The notes under the pieces were generated by a model. The model was not told the origin of the DNA and ran no database searches. It saw only the letters and a list, made by a program, of their open reading frames with translations. Positions 1 through 13,300 of a DNA stretch of 64,000 nt are shown one piece after another; the stretch's first letter is position 1, and every line of letters begins with the position of its first letter. A program made the translations under genes and the position numbers. The stretch is from Triplophysa rosa (Eukaryota; Chordata; Actinopteri; Cypriniformes; Nemacheilidae). The stretch lies in contig NC_079904.1 in assembly GCF_024868665.1 (NCBI RefSeq), positions 16,680,368 through 16,744,367 of the forward strand, given 5' to 3'.

Positions 1-638
1 CTATATACATTTGATGACATACGTTTAGATTCTGAAATTATAGCATAGCGTCCGGTGAGGCATCATTGAAAGTCATGAGAAAAGCACGCATTTCTCTACG
101 TGCACTTTTCAGCTGCAGAGTGCGAGGGTGCGTGGACAGAGAAAAACTGTTCTGATTGGCTGTGTTTTGTAATTGATTGTCGCGTCCCACCCCTTTATCG
201 TGTTCGGTATGGACAAACAAATAGCTTATCGCATCGCGTTAGGTTAGGATGCGGTGTAATGCTGCACATTTCAAGATGTTGTGACGTTTTCGCTTCTTTG
301 TCGAAGGAGATAATGTAAGGATACACAAAATTATCGGCACGCAGATATTATCGGCCGATATTGGCTTAATGCCATGAATTAAAACCACAATTTTAACCCA
401 AGCTTTTGTTGTATAACGCCCTTGTTACTGAGATTACAACCGTTATTGACACCAGGCCCAGCAAACGGCAGGTTCAGGAATGCACCTATCTATGACGTCA
501 TTGATAGGTTGAACACGGCCTCCACAGAAAGAATATCAACGACTACTTCTCTAGCCCCGCCCACTGGTTCGCGCATGACAATTCTGAAGTAACACAAGTG
601 ATGCGGAACTAGATAGAGCGAGCAAGTAATAAACAAAT
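1..638. other. usp24 intron 9, repeat-derived flank
   Basis: No usp24 exon is visible. The last roughly 200 bases lead directly into the THAP-type ORF and probably belong to the same mobile element. The rest has no structure I can name. Confidence 0.4.
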
Positions 639-848
639 ATGCCGTTAAAGACAGCTAAATATTGTGCCATCCCTGGTTGTGGGAGAACACAGTCGCTGCA
701 TAACCTTCCTTCGGATTCCGACATTAGGAATGCGGGGTTAAAGTTTATTTTTAAAGACGTTCCAGCTCATGTGGGAAAAACATGGAGCGTTTGTTCGTTT
801 CATTTCTCCGAGGATTCCTTCGTGAACAAGGAAGTTGTTCTAAAATGA
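639..848 (+). pseudogene. THAP-type zinc-finger N-terminal fragment, transposon-derived
   Basis: A 69-codon ORF begins MPLKTAKYCAIPGCG and carries most landmarks of a C2CH THAP DNA-binding domain. These are an N-terminal C-x4-C pair (CAIPGC), a central FK segment, and a C-terminal W-x2-C-x2-H-F motif (WSVCSFHF). THAP domains occur in P-element-like transposases and in host factors derived from them. The ORF stops right after the finger with no AVPT-type box and no transposase domain. Downstream sequence (847-1085) recurs inverted in two separated pieces at 11965-12121 and 14020-14075, so this is a dispersed repeat family. It sits in usp24 intron 9 on the opposite strand. Most likely a dead fragment; expression is not indicated. 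Confidence 0.6.
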
Positions 849-1085
849 AAATTGCCTAAAATCCACGGAATGCGCACCTGCAGATCTCAGTGGAATTACA
901 TGGATTTTAACGCTTGTCATTGACAAGTAAGTTATCTCACACGCTTGCAGAGAAAGTTTCACCAAAACGAAGTTACTGTGTTGTCATTTTTCACTTTTTC
1001 TGAGTTGGCAGATGTACCAGGGACGTGATAATAGCACTTAAACACAAAAAAAGTCAGATTTTTATCTGTTGACCTTTAACAGATC
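847..1085 (+). repeat. THAP-element 3' segment, copy 1
   Basis: Continues from the THAP ORF. Bases about 847-920 are the reverse complement of 14020-14075 in part. Bases about 930-1085 are the reverse complement of about 11965-12121 (shared core TCACACGCTTGCAGAGAAAG). This makes it a dispersed element. Confidence 0.65.
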
Positions 1086-1257
1086 CTCCAAAAAATTAGA
1101 CACGCCGCCTTTAAACAACAGCTCAATGTTTGAGAATGCTTATTGCATTTGTTTAGCATCATAAGCTTGCACAAGAGAAAGTATCTTGCACTGAAAAAAT
1201 GAACAAAACACCATAAAAGCTAATGAAGAAATGTGTGCTGGTTTGTGGATGTCTTAC

Positions 1258-1332
1258 CTTGTCTTTGAGGTCTTTTTCCTCAAGATTCTGCACATATGTT
1301 ATCATCTTATGGATGACTGGGTCCAGCATGGG
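1258..1332 (-). CDS. usp24: usp24 exon 9 (last usp24 exon in the window)
   Basis: 75 bp, 25 codons; acceptor TATTTTGTAG, donor GTAAGAC. It encodes PMLDPVIHKMITYVQNLEEK then DLKDK. The ends match USP24 (PMLDPVI and EEKDLKDK), while the middle is more divergent. No exon 10 was found in 1-1257. Confidence 0.9.
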
Positions 1333-4300
1333 CTACAAAATACAACAAAACCCATAACAAGTCAAGTTTGCAGTGGCTGTGACATTGAGCCACTGTTCCA
1401 AATCCACAACTCAGTGCAGTCGAATGTATCGTACGTGAAATAACTCTTCAGCATTATGAAGCAGTCGTCAACCAATAAAGGTTTTTAATCCGACAATGCT
1501 GAAATGTAGAGAGGTGTGAGTAGATCCATCATGCAAACACTCACCTGCACCAGGCTGGAGTTGAGGTATTCTGCACACACACCGAGCGGTTGAACCAGAG
1601 CTGATACACACTGAGGAAACACATACACACAAACACGTTATTTTGATCAAAGGCTGACTGCGTAAAATGTATTTAAAGCCAAATTTGGTTAGAACGGTCC
1701 AGTTAAGGGGGATTCACACCAAACGCGAATTAAGCAATTTGCGCGAGTAAATTACATACAAAGTCAATGCAAAGACGCGAATAGACGCAAACTCGCGGCA
1801 GGCGAAGCGAATGACGTGAATCTGGCAGCGCGATTGCTGCGAACGCACGTCAATCTCGTCTTCCACGCAAGTTGAAAATATCTGTCAGATCGCTTTACTC
1901 GTACGAAAATAACGAACTTTTCACACGAGTAATAAAGAGCGTGGAACGCGATTGTTCGCGTTTGGTGTGAACCCAGCATAAGTCCCTGTTAAGTTACAGA
2001 GAATAAAAAATGACTTAATTTTAAATAAGTGAACGAATAAATGATGACAGAATATGTTTTTAATTTAAAGGGATACTTCACCAAAAAATGAAAATTGTGT
2101 CATCATTTACTCGCCATCGAGTTGTTCCAAATCTGTATAAATTTCTTTGTTCTGATGAACACAGAGAAAGATATTTGGAAGAATGCTTATAACCAAACAG
2201 ATCTTGGCCCCCATTGACTCCCATAGTAGGAAAAATACTTTTTTTTGTTCTGTTGAACACAAAAGAAGACATTTTGAAGAATGTAGGACAGTTCTGGGGC
2301 ACTTTTGACTTCCACTGTATTTTTACCTACTATAGTAGTCAATGGGGGGCAAAATCTGTCTGGTTATAAGCATTCTTCCAAATATCTTTCTCTGTGTTCA
2401 TCAGAACAAAGAAATTTGGAACAACTCGATGGTGAGTAAATGATGACAGAATTTTCATTTTTGGGTGAAGTATCCCTTTAACACAGATCCATAACTACAA
2501 ACTCGGGGTTTATACAAAATTTACACAACATCCTATGGGGTCTCTCTCCCTTCTTCTCTTTAGAGCTGTCCGCCAGCACAGAGACAGCACTTCTGAATCA
2601 GTCCACTGTTCAGAATCCAATGACTTCTCCATTAGAGAAAGAGTGAATGAAGTCTAGTCAGTGGAGGCGAGACTCTCTCTCTCTTGTTTCTTCACTATAA
2701 TGACACCAACACCTCAATACAGATTAAATGGCTACTGTAGCTGAATCCCATCATGCTGTAAACGAAACAAATAGCTGACTGCCTCAGCACCGGGGAAGGA
2801 ATTTCCCTCGCCTCCGACTTCCTGTTCCTGTGTTAAAGCTATTAATATGCAAATCCTAAATCAAAGCATCTTTTCCCTGTCGCCAGCTCCATCTCTCAGC
2901 CCTGGCACCCAGAACATGCTAATGCTCACCTTCAAAAGACAAGCGGGCGGAACCGAGCACAAGGCGCCTCACAGCTCCAAGACAAGGAAGAGTTTTGTGT
3001 TTATACGCTTGCTTTAAGGGAGGAGCAGACAACCTGTTCGTCCATCCATCCATCCACCTGTCTGTCTATTTATCTAGGTTGGTGATACTGTAATGTTTCT
3101 CAGCCTTTTGATAATATTTCATATTTACATTCATATTTATGTACTTGCTCCAAAATCGCTTAAAACATTTTTTTTTGCTGATTTTTTTAGTCATTATAGC
3201 CAATTAAAGACCATGTTTAATGCAAGTCGTGAAACACAGTAAAATATAGTTAAAATACTAAACCATCCGGGTATTTCTCCCCTACTGTTTTATGCATACT
3301 GAGGTTTCGGACATTATATTCGTGACCAGTGTTGGGTAAGTTACTCTGAAAAAGTAATTAATTACTAGCTACTAATTACATATTCAATAGTGTAATTAGA
3401 TTACTGTACAAATTACTCTCTCCAAAAAGTATTTAGTTACTTATTACTTTCTATATCCTACATCAACCTTGATTAGTTAAGTGATTTAAGGATAGACATG
3501 AAAGGGCTTATTTAATTCATTCAATCAAATAATATTAAACTACATAAAGTACTCTTATTAACTGACCAAAGTATTACAAATGTGAGAGTTATACATTAAA
3601 GCACGGATTTTAAAGTTAGACTTTGAATTTTGATGTCAATTCCACTATTGCACACACACATATTACACAAGTATTTAGTTTAATTACATCAGAAGTAACT
3701 GTAATTAAATTACAGAAAAAATAAGAGTAATCCCTTACTTTACCTTTTCAAGGGAAAAGTAATTAAATTACAGTAACTAATTACTTAGTAACTAGTTACA
3801 CCCAACACTGTTCGTGACTCGAGGTTGGCGGAATGAAACTTTGAATGAAACCGGGGAAGTCATATTTCATGCTGTGTAACAGTATTAAATTAAAATGATC
3901 CGACAGATACAGGTAGATATGGAGAAGATGGGGATGGAGGTGGGTTTTTAGTGCGGCATGATTAAGCAGCTGATAGGAGCGGAGAAAGGCAACTTAAAGG
4001 GGTCATATGGCGCGAATACGTGTTTTTCTGCATATTTGGTGTGTTGCCCATGCATGTATTAGACAAGTAAAATAGCAAAAATTAAAGTGTCGGAACAAAA
4101 GATGCATTCTATCTAAAAGCGAACGCTCACCCAGACCTGCCTGAAACGACTCGTGTAACCACACCCCTTTACATATCTACGTCAGTTCGTGGTATGATTT
4201 GACTAAGACCGCTCAAATGTATACGCAAGTAAGGTGGGCGTACCTGTCAGTACAATTGCGTTGGAACCTGATGTTCCAATTATGGTAAGGGGTGTTACAT

Positions 4301-7300
4301 TTCCGTCACACGCTTGCAGTATTCGACCAATCACTGCGCACTGGTTAACTGGCCAATCATAGCACACCTCGCTTTTCAGGGCGATGAGCTTTGTAAAAAA
4401 TCTGCGCGTTTCAGATAGGCGGGGCAAAGAGGAGATACAAACATGCACAGTATGTGGAAAATACAACGTTTTTTTAACCTTAAATCGTGTATACACATTG
4501 CGTTACATCTAAAACAAATGATAATATTCGTTTCAGCCATGTCATATCACCCCTTTAAATAGGATGCAGTCTAGTATGTATTGTATGACTATTGGTTAAC
4601 GTTGATTAGCTGCACCTGATGTGATCGGCTGATGCAAGCTAGACTCACATGACCTGCCAGAACTGACAGTACGCTTGATTTTTATGATCAGAGATGCAAA
4701 TTTCCATCCATCCATCCATTTGTTCATCTCATCTGTTCATCAAGTCAACCATTATTAAACTTAATCACTTTTCTTGTTTTTCAAACCCCAACAACATCTG
4801 AAGGCTTGATGAGATAGTATTGGTTAATGATGTCTGTGTCAATAATTAGCCTTGATGCTCTTGGGGTTTTTCACCTATAGGAAGGAGGCGTCTCTCATAT
4901 CTCTTTCTCACTCACTGCAGTGTAGGATGGCCTGTGATGTTGAAAAAACACTTCCGAGCTCTTAAGCACTCCACTATAATAAAATCTCTGAACTCGTTCA
5001 ACTCTCTTTCTTTTTTATTTAGTCTGAACATCTTACTCACGCTTCTTGTCTTCTAAACCGTCTCTTGATCAGAGAGCAAATTAATTAGTCACTCATTTTT
5101 CTGCCATTCTATAGGTCTCTGCTGGGGTTTGAGCTCCGAAAGTAGCTAGCTATCAGCCCATGACCGTTGTGCCCATTGTGGTTTTTCTCTGTAATAAGAT
5201 CATGACGCCATTCTATGAGGACTTCATGTGAAAGTTCATGTAATGCCGGGGCCTCACCACAAGATAATCGGGCCGATGTCTCCCCTTCCGACAATCCTAG
5301 GTAAAGTCCTGATTTTCTTAAACGGCTCTACAGATGAGCTTATCAGATTTTCCTGTGGTGTGGTGTGATGTGTCTTAAGAGTGATTGAACCTGATCGGAA
5401 GAACATCGGTGCCGCCCCGATCGCGAGTCGTAAATATTAAACATGTTAATGAGCAGAAATCCTAATGTGTGGGGGAACCCCCGAGGACAAACGCACAAGA
5501 ACTTTGTTGATTGTCACATGGAACGAAACAATACCCAATCAGAAAGCGAGCTGACAGATGCATAACCACGCATTCCAAACACGAATATTTTTTATAAAAA
5601 AATTCAGGTTATGAGCAAGTGACGGACACATGGATCCGCTGTATCGAAATAGTTGTAGAAGTCAGTGTGCTAATGCTTTAAGGTAGAACAGAAAAAACTG
5701 GTCCAGTGGAGCTAGTGGGACAGCTATTTTTTACAAAACAGTCTTAATATTATTTTTTAATACGGTGAAATCATAAATTCAACAATATTTGAAATTTGTA
5801 CTAAAATTATATCTAGTGCTGTCACCTAAAATGCTTCAGAACACACTGCTTGAGCAATTTCTCAAAGATAAATACTATTTGTAGAATCACATAAAAGGTC
5901 AAATGCACACATTTGTTTATATTGAACACATATATAATAAACATACAGTGAAATATATATTCTGAAGTCTAAGAGATTTTGCGAGATTTCCTGTGTTTCT
6001 TTGAATATCTGTCCGTGTGTGGTGTGCTGTCTTCGTCACATCACGGGGCACCACACATTATAGGAGCAAAACGATTAAATCTAGGATTTTTTTGTCCTCA
6101 TGTTTGTGGTCTCTCACAGTTTGAAACTCTTATAAGATTTAAAAAATCTTTTGGTGAGGCCCAGCCTTTAATAAAGAGTTTGAAGTCTTACCCCTATCTC
6201 GATCTCTTCCTGGTTGAGCTTGCACTGAATGGCTGTGAAACCTCCCATTTCTCCAAACTGTAAATAACAGCAATATTCCATAAGACATACCAAACAAAAT
6301 ATATATTAGTCAGATGTGAGCCATGCGATGCAATATAAAGGAGTCACAAAAACGATAAAACGTATGAATTTCATTGCATTAGATTTACATTGACGCGGTT
6401 GGCAGAGGCTTCAAGATAGAAAACATCAAGAGGCATCTGCAAAGAAATGATGCTAGAGCTTTTCTCAGAACTACCTTCACTCATTTTTACAATTGCTTTG
6501 AAGGATGTACATCACGTTTAGTGGATGAATGAAATTACTTTCGTTCAGATTTACACAGATTGTTAATCACTGCAAAACAAACAAAATGTCTTCACATTAC
6601 CCATTTTCAACAAAGTTTTGATGCATTCAAACACTTATTGTATTAATTTCTTGTACTAAACATCGAAACCTAAAACTTGTTTAGAAATTATTCATGTGGA
6701 ATCTTGTGGTATTTCTTCAAAATATATGTCACTTGGTTTGACATTTTGTCATATGACCGAAAACCAAACATATTTTTAGAGTTCAAAAATCTAGAGTTTT
6801 GAGGTCACTATAACTCATGCACAGCATGTGTGAGTGAGGAAATTCTTACCCGATTCACTAAGTCCACCAGCCAGCCGTGAGGCTCCTGTCCAATCAACAA
6901 ACAAAGACAAACGACCAATGGTTAATCCTGTCATACATTCATTAGAACATACTGTCATCATGCACACAAACACTAGTTCATTCTGGCAAATAATACCACA
7001 AATCATAGTGAATTTGCTCAGACTACCTTGATACATAGTGTAAAACTCGCCCAACAATTTGTTTCTATTGCCACCAAATAACAGTTTAATGGTCATACAG
7101 ATTATTGGTGAAAAACAAGTTCAATTCTGGTAGGATTTTTTCTGCTTTGTCACTATGTTCAACACATCCTGGAATCTACAAAACAAGTTTTTCTGTCCTT
7201 TAGGCTGAATCGTTGAAACAGCACACACACAGCACATGTCATTTCAGAATACCTTCTGGTAGCTGGAGCTTGGAGATACAGCGAACATGTTGTCCTCTCC

Positions 7301-10300
7301 AAACACCTCAGCCCAGTTCCTCTGACACGCCTTCATCCGATTCTTAAAGTGATACTCATTGTCAGGGTTACAAGCCTGTCAATCAACAATATAGGGAAAA
7401 AATTGTTCAAGCAATACTTCACTCAAAAATTCTGTTTTGATTCACTCTCGCTCATGTTGCTTCAAACAAGCATGCTGTTCATTTTCCAGACTGTTCTGGA
7501 AAAAAGTGACCAGATGACTTTTAATAGTTTCAGAAAAAAGCAAGTTGCTTGGACTACTGTCATGTTTTTTCCTCTTATTTTTGGAAATTGATAGCCAACA
7601 AACAGTCAGTGCCTGAAATCATGTACCGTGACTGTATGTCCCATATAAGATGATAATAATATATATAATAATATAAAAATATATATTAGGGCTGTCAATG
7701 TTAACGCGTTAATGCACGCAATTAATTTTTTCAGATTAACGTGTTAAAAAAATATTTAACGCCATTAACGCAACATCCGTTTTTTCTGTCATCATTGTCT
7801 AGCGTTACATTATATAATCACGCTCTTATTCATATAAAGGCCTTTAAACTATTTAGGCACAATTTGAAATGGTTGTATTGACACGTCCAGTATAAGATTG
7901 ACGGCTTCTGGCTGTGGAACACGGCTCAACGCAACGCGACAGCGGTCCCGTCTGGTGTACACATGGGCAAAAGGCTGCGTCAGAATCTGTCAAGACAGCG
8001 CACCAGTATTAAAGGCGCAGTTCTTGAAAATCAGCAGCCACTAGCGTTGTATTATAGTTTTGCAACGAATCTCCCTTTCGAAGTAAAAAAAGATGTCGTC
8101 TACTGAGACAGCGGATAGCAGTGATACAAGCAACGATGTTTCTTTATAAAGGTAAGGCAATATATTAACGTAATTAATCATTTAACATGTATTCTATTGC
8201 GAAAGTTACTGTTACAATTCTATAATTAGATATATTTCTTGTGTGCTATCTAGAACACACAGAGTAGTGAAGTAACTAAAGTTAGCTGATCGTAAATAGC
8301 AACGCTGTTCAAAGCGTTTGATCTGACAGCGACATAGGCAGTTAGGTGTAAGTTAGTAGAAGTTTGTCTCCCCCTTTGTAAAGTCAGGAACAACCGGAGT
8401 ACGTACCGCAGGGACGGAAAAACATTATTATTTGGAGGTTATATGGCCATTTGTATAAAATGCTAACAATACCGTTTCAACAAAACAGTTGTTTGGTAAA
8501 CATTGAAAAAGTGGAAACATTGAAAATGTTGAATTATCTTACCAGTCTAGCAGAAAACAGGCAACTTCGGCGTCACCTTGAAAACATTTGTCTTTCAACA
8601 GTGCCTTCCATCTGGTAATAGATACACCGATGTTTATCCTAGATTTCTGCCGCCATTTGTCTCTAATTCGTCTGGCAGAATCACGTTTGCGCTTCTTTGA
8701 CGACGGAGATTCAAGCTCTGTCGGCTCTTGTGCACAATACGCATGGTCCTCCATTTTATCAAAACTTCTAAGACAGAACAATCAATTGCTTCAGCTAGAC
8801 GACGACTATTCCTTCTATCTGTACTACGACTTACTACTTTGTGCGTCTTCAACTCAGTGATGACCCGCCTTACCGAGCGCTTGCGCAACCAAACCCGGAA
8901 GCGTGTGAAATAATCATTGCATCGCACTCTCTACCGAGCGCTTACACAGATACACACGGAAGCGTTTGAAAGTCTATCAAAGTCAAAATCAAACGTGTGT
9001 ATCGCAAGCGCTCGGTAAGGAGCCATTCAAAGACATATCCAATGAGCTTGGAAACACAATAGCCAATCAGAGGTCTTTCATAATCTGTTCAACAGCGCTC
9101 AAAATAATAGCGGGAAATGCTAGTATCGTCACATTTAGTACTGACTGGCACCGAAGTTTGGTATCTTGACAACACTAATTTCTTGCATACTAAGGGTTTT
9201 TCCTGCATAGAGAAATTGGAGGCGGCCGCCTCCGTCAAATGTCGTGCCGCCTCAGGCTCTCGCCAAAATTATGTTGTGAGTCTTCACAAGAAATGCTGCG
9301 TGCATTTAACAGACTGTCATTTGTAACAGCAGTTGCGACATTACGCCACAGTAGAGGCGCTGTTTCGTTATCAGCACACTGAGGCGCTAAAAAGAGTTGC
9401 AGAACAAGAGCCAGCCTGTGTTTCACGGCTGTTTGTTTTGCATCCAACTACGTTTAATTTCTTGAAATATCTTAAATTAACATGACGTACATCATTGTAA
9501 TGTCTTTAGCTGCGCAGTTGGCTCGTTGAATCAGCGTATACTGTACGCAGCGAGTTCGCCAGTATGAACGCACATTGCGTTCAGAACGACTCGCACACGA
9601 ATGACTCATTTGAACCGATTCATTTAAATTATTGAACTTTTCAGTCACTAGCGAATATAAGAGATCCTTGAATCATTTAAAGTGAACCACAGAGAATGAA
9701 AGATGTGAATGAGCTTTGCTCATTTAGAAAGACTGGTTAATTCAGTTGGCTATTGTGGGCTGAAAAGTTAGTTGAAAATGATAAAAAAAGCTTTATTTGA
9801 TTAAAAAAACATTTCTGCTTGGTTGAATAAAAGTAATGTTTTATATAACTTAATAATTGTCATTTTAATCTAATTTTATTAGAACTTTTAATATGTCAAA
9901 CTCAAAGTCACTTCGGTTAAGCCACTTAAAGGTACGGTAGGCCTACGTGTGTGTGTGTGTACAAGATCAGGATGGCACCACCTCCGCCTCATTTTGAGCC
10001 AGGAAAAACCCTGACCGTATTTCAAAAATACGTAAAAAAATCTGTTAATAAAACAATAAAAGTTTTGGGGACATTCTACATGAAAAATCTGTAATTATAC
10101 AGAATTTTACTGTTATTTTTTAAAGTGTAAGGTCCAATGTACCCATTTGAATTCTACAGCATTTAATATTTTACAAGCAAATGGTTGTGTGTACCATAGT
10201 AAGAACTCCCAAGAGGCCGATGGGTATGGGGTCCAGTTTGACTCTCTCAGCAACGAGATCCACCAGCAGCATCAGCATGTTGTAGATGCCCTCGTGAATC

Positions 10301-13300
10301 TCTGTCCCCCACTTGTGCACAGCACTTGACGTCAGCAACTACAAGACAACAAAACATCTTAATAATTAACGTTATCACACATCTCTATGTTTTTAACTCA
10401 TGCAATGTGTCATTTCATCAATTACATGCCTGAATATCACAACACACAAACCTTCTTGAAGGCCTCAGGCATACATCTGTCAATGAACCTCTTGCAATTC
10501 TCATCTGCATCAGCCAAGCCTAGAAAGAAAAAAGATTATTTCTTTTTAGGGCTGAAACGATTCCTCGAGTAACTTGAGTAATTCGAATACAAAAAATCAT
10601 CGAGGCAATTTTGTTTTGCATGAAACAATGTCATTGCTTCTATGCTATTGCAATTGGCATTAGGAGGAAATTCCATTAGTATTAGTAAACATATAAATGT
10701 GCTTAAGTGAGAATCCCACCAAGACACACACACATGCGCACGTACATGCATAACATACATACCCCTAAGTACTCACCCATTCTGGCCAGACAGGTGGAGG
10801 CGATGAGACACTTCCCGAGCGATTCCTCTCTCTTGTATGGGATGGACCAGTGGTCAGTGAACACTCTGCTCTCCAACTCATACAGATTAGTGGTAGGAAA
10901 CTCTATAGAGTTCCCAGAACAGTTCCCATTTTCATCATTACTTCTCTATCAGAGAGAGAAAGAAAAAAACGTTTCAGAATATGATCACTTACTCTAACTT
11001 AATTTGTTCTTTTAAATTAAATGTATAAATGCTCTTAACAGACAGAACGAAAGAGACAGGAAATCACTGGTGTTATGTGAACCTGCATACTCAAAGTAAG
11101 TTCACTAACCACTGCGCCACAGTCCCAACCTTACACCTCATTTTATATTATATTATTTATTTTATATCTACGCTAAAGGGTATTCATGGCAAGTCTTTTT
11201 ACAACTTTACACCATAATACCAACAAAAACTTCACAAAAATATCATTCAATACACAATAACTCAACAACGCTTATTATAACAGTCAAAGAAAGTTGGTAA
11301 CCAAACGGCAGCGGCACCCATTCACTTTTATTGTATGGACACAAATCCAATGCAAGTGAATGGGTAGCGTTGCTGTTCAGTTATTTTCATTTTTGGGTGA
11401 ACTACTGTATCCTTTTAGTGAAAAAACTAACTTGTGAAAAGGATTGTGGGAAATAAAAATATTGATATTGTTGTTTGTAACATTAAACCAACGCAGCTTA
11501 ATTTTACCTTCATAGAAACCCCAAAACATTGACTTGAATTACAATTCAGTCTTTAATACGATCATTTATTTATTCATTCTAGCGGAATTCTTATTACCAG
11601 CTGTAGGATTGTGATGAAAGTGAAAGTAATTAATTGCGCAGCTCAGTCAAATGTTTACAATCTCTGAGTGAGAACCAAACACTACTCCAGCGGCTCTTCC
11701 TCTTCTCTAAGGAAGGCTTCGCCCCTTTTTTGGCATATTCCTTTGGGCGGAGGTTATTCAAAAACTCGGAATAGTGACATCATTTACCCGGGAAGTCAAG
11801 GGCTGTGGTCCGATTCCTGTCGTTCTCTGTAGTCCTTGAAAAGCGAATTCTGTTAAAGACAATATCTCGCTTGGCATTGAACTTTGATCTTTATCATTTT
11901 GCAGATATTATTTATGCTCTAACAGCAACATTACACACTAACTAAAGTTTGAAAATTAAGGAAACCTTTAAAGGAGTCACCGGATAAAAATCTGACTTTG
12001 TCTGTGTTTAACTGCTATAATCGCGACCCTGGTGCATCTACAAACTCAGAAACCGTGAAAAATGACAACACAGTAACTTTGTTTTGGTGAGGCTTTCTCT
12101 GCAAGCGTGTGAGAAATCGAGCCGATCAGATTTCGCTCCTATTCTGACGTAGGAAGAGGCTCTTATTATAATAATACCACCCACGTTTCCACCCACAGCG
12201 CTGCCGCCATTGTTGTTTGCACAAGCGACAGAGGTGAACTTGTTCTGACGTCATAGCAAAAGTTTGCGGAAAACATGCTAAATGTACTGTCTTTGGCTGA
12301 CGAACACAAATGTATTCATGTCTTGTTTGAATCGAACTCAAATTCGTCTCCCTCTTGGGTGCGGATCTTTTGGGCAGGTGTGAATACAGCAATCTCACTC
12401 ATGTGCGGACCAAACAACCGTATCAAGACCCAGCTGAGGAGGTGGTCTCAGACCGGTTCCAAACGAACTCTGGTACGGTTCGTTTCAGGTGTGAACATGA
12501 CCCGTCCTCGATTCGACCCAGTTGCAGAAATCCGTCTTCAGCACAGTGCCACTGTCAGCATGCCATAGGCGCACATAAGAGCATGCTCTCTCCGCCGGAA
12601 CTATCATAGGGATGGTTACCAAAACCTGGTATTAAATGGGCACCGGGGCTAAACACGCAGCACTGGCAGACTGTGTCTGTGAATGCTTTTTACTTGCGCC
12701 TGGCTCCGCACTGCGCTGTGTGTCTCCTAAATATGTAGTAGGGGTGTGCCCGATGAATATTAGATCTCTCGAATATTAGATCTGCAATTATTATTTGAAA
12801 ATTAAAAACGCACTCAAAAAAGAGGAACATACTCTTACCAGAGTAAAATAGGCCTACATACATTCTGTTTTGAACGTTTTTTGTACGTTCTGGTTTTATG
12901 CGTTTGCTCCTTATGGGTTTAAACGCTATTTTTATGTAGGCCCTATTTTTCTATTTTCTTTTTCCAACGTTGCTAATCTTTTCAACTTAAAATAAACACA
13001 TATACCGGATATAAACATGATATAATATTAGTGCGTTACGAATATTTAATGATAAGTAAGCTTGCTGTGAAATTTTGACTAAATAAAAAAGTTAAAAATT
13101 AGGTCTTAATTAACTTAATTTAAATAAACGAATATTCGATTATTCATTTTTATGAGCTGGAATACCTCTGGTTTGCTCATTTCATTTGGATTAAATGACG
13201 TGGCACATTTAATTCCTTTTGTACTCGTTTTTAAAATCAAAAATACTTCTAAAACAGACAAATATACAATATTTTATTAAATTGAGAATTTAAGTAATCC

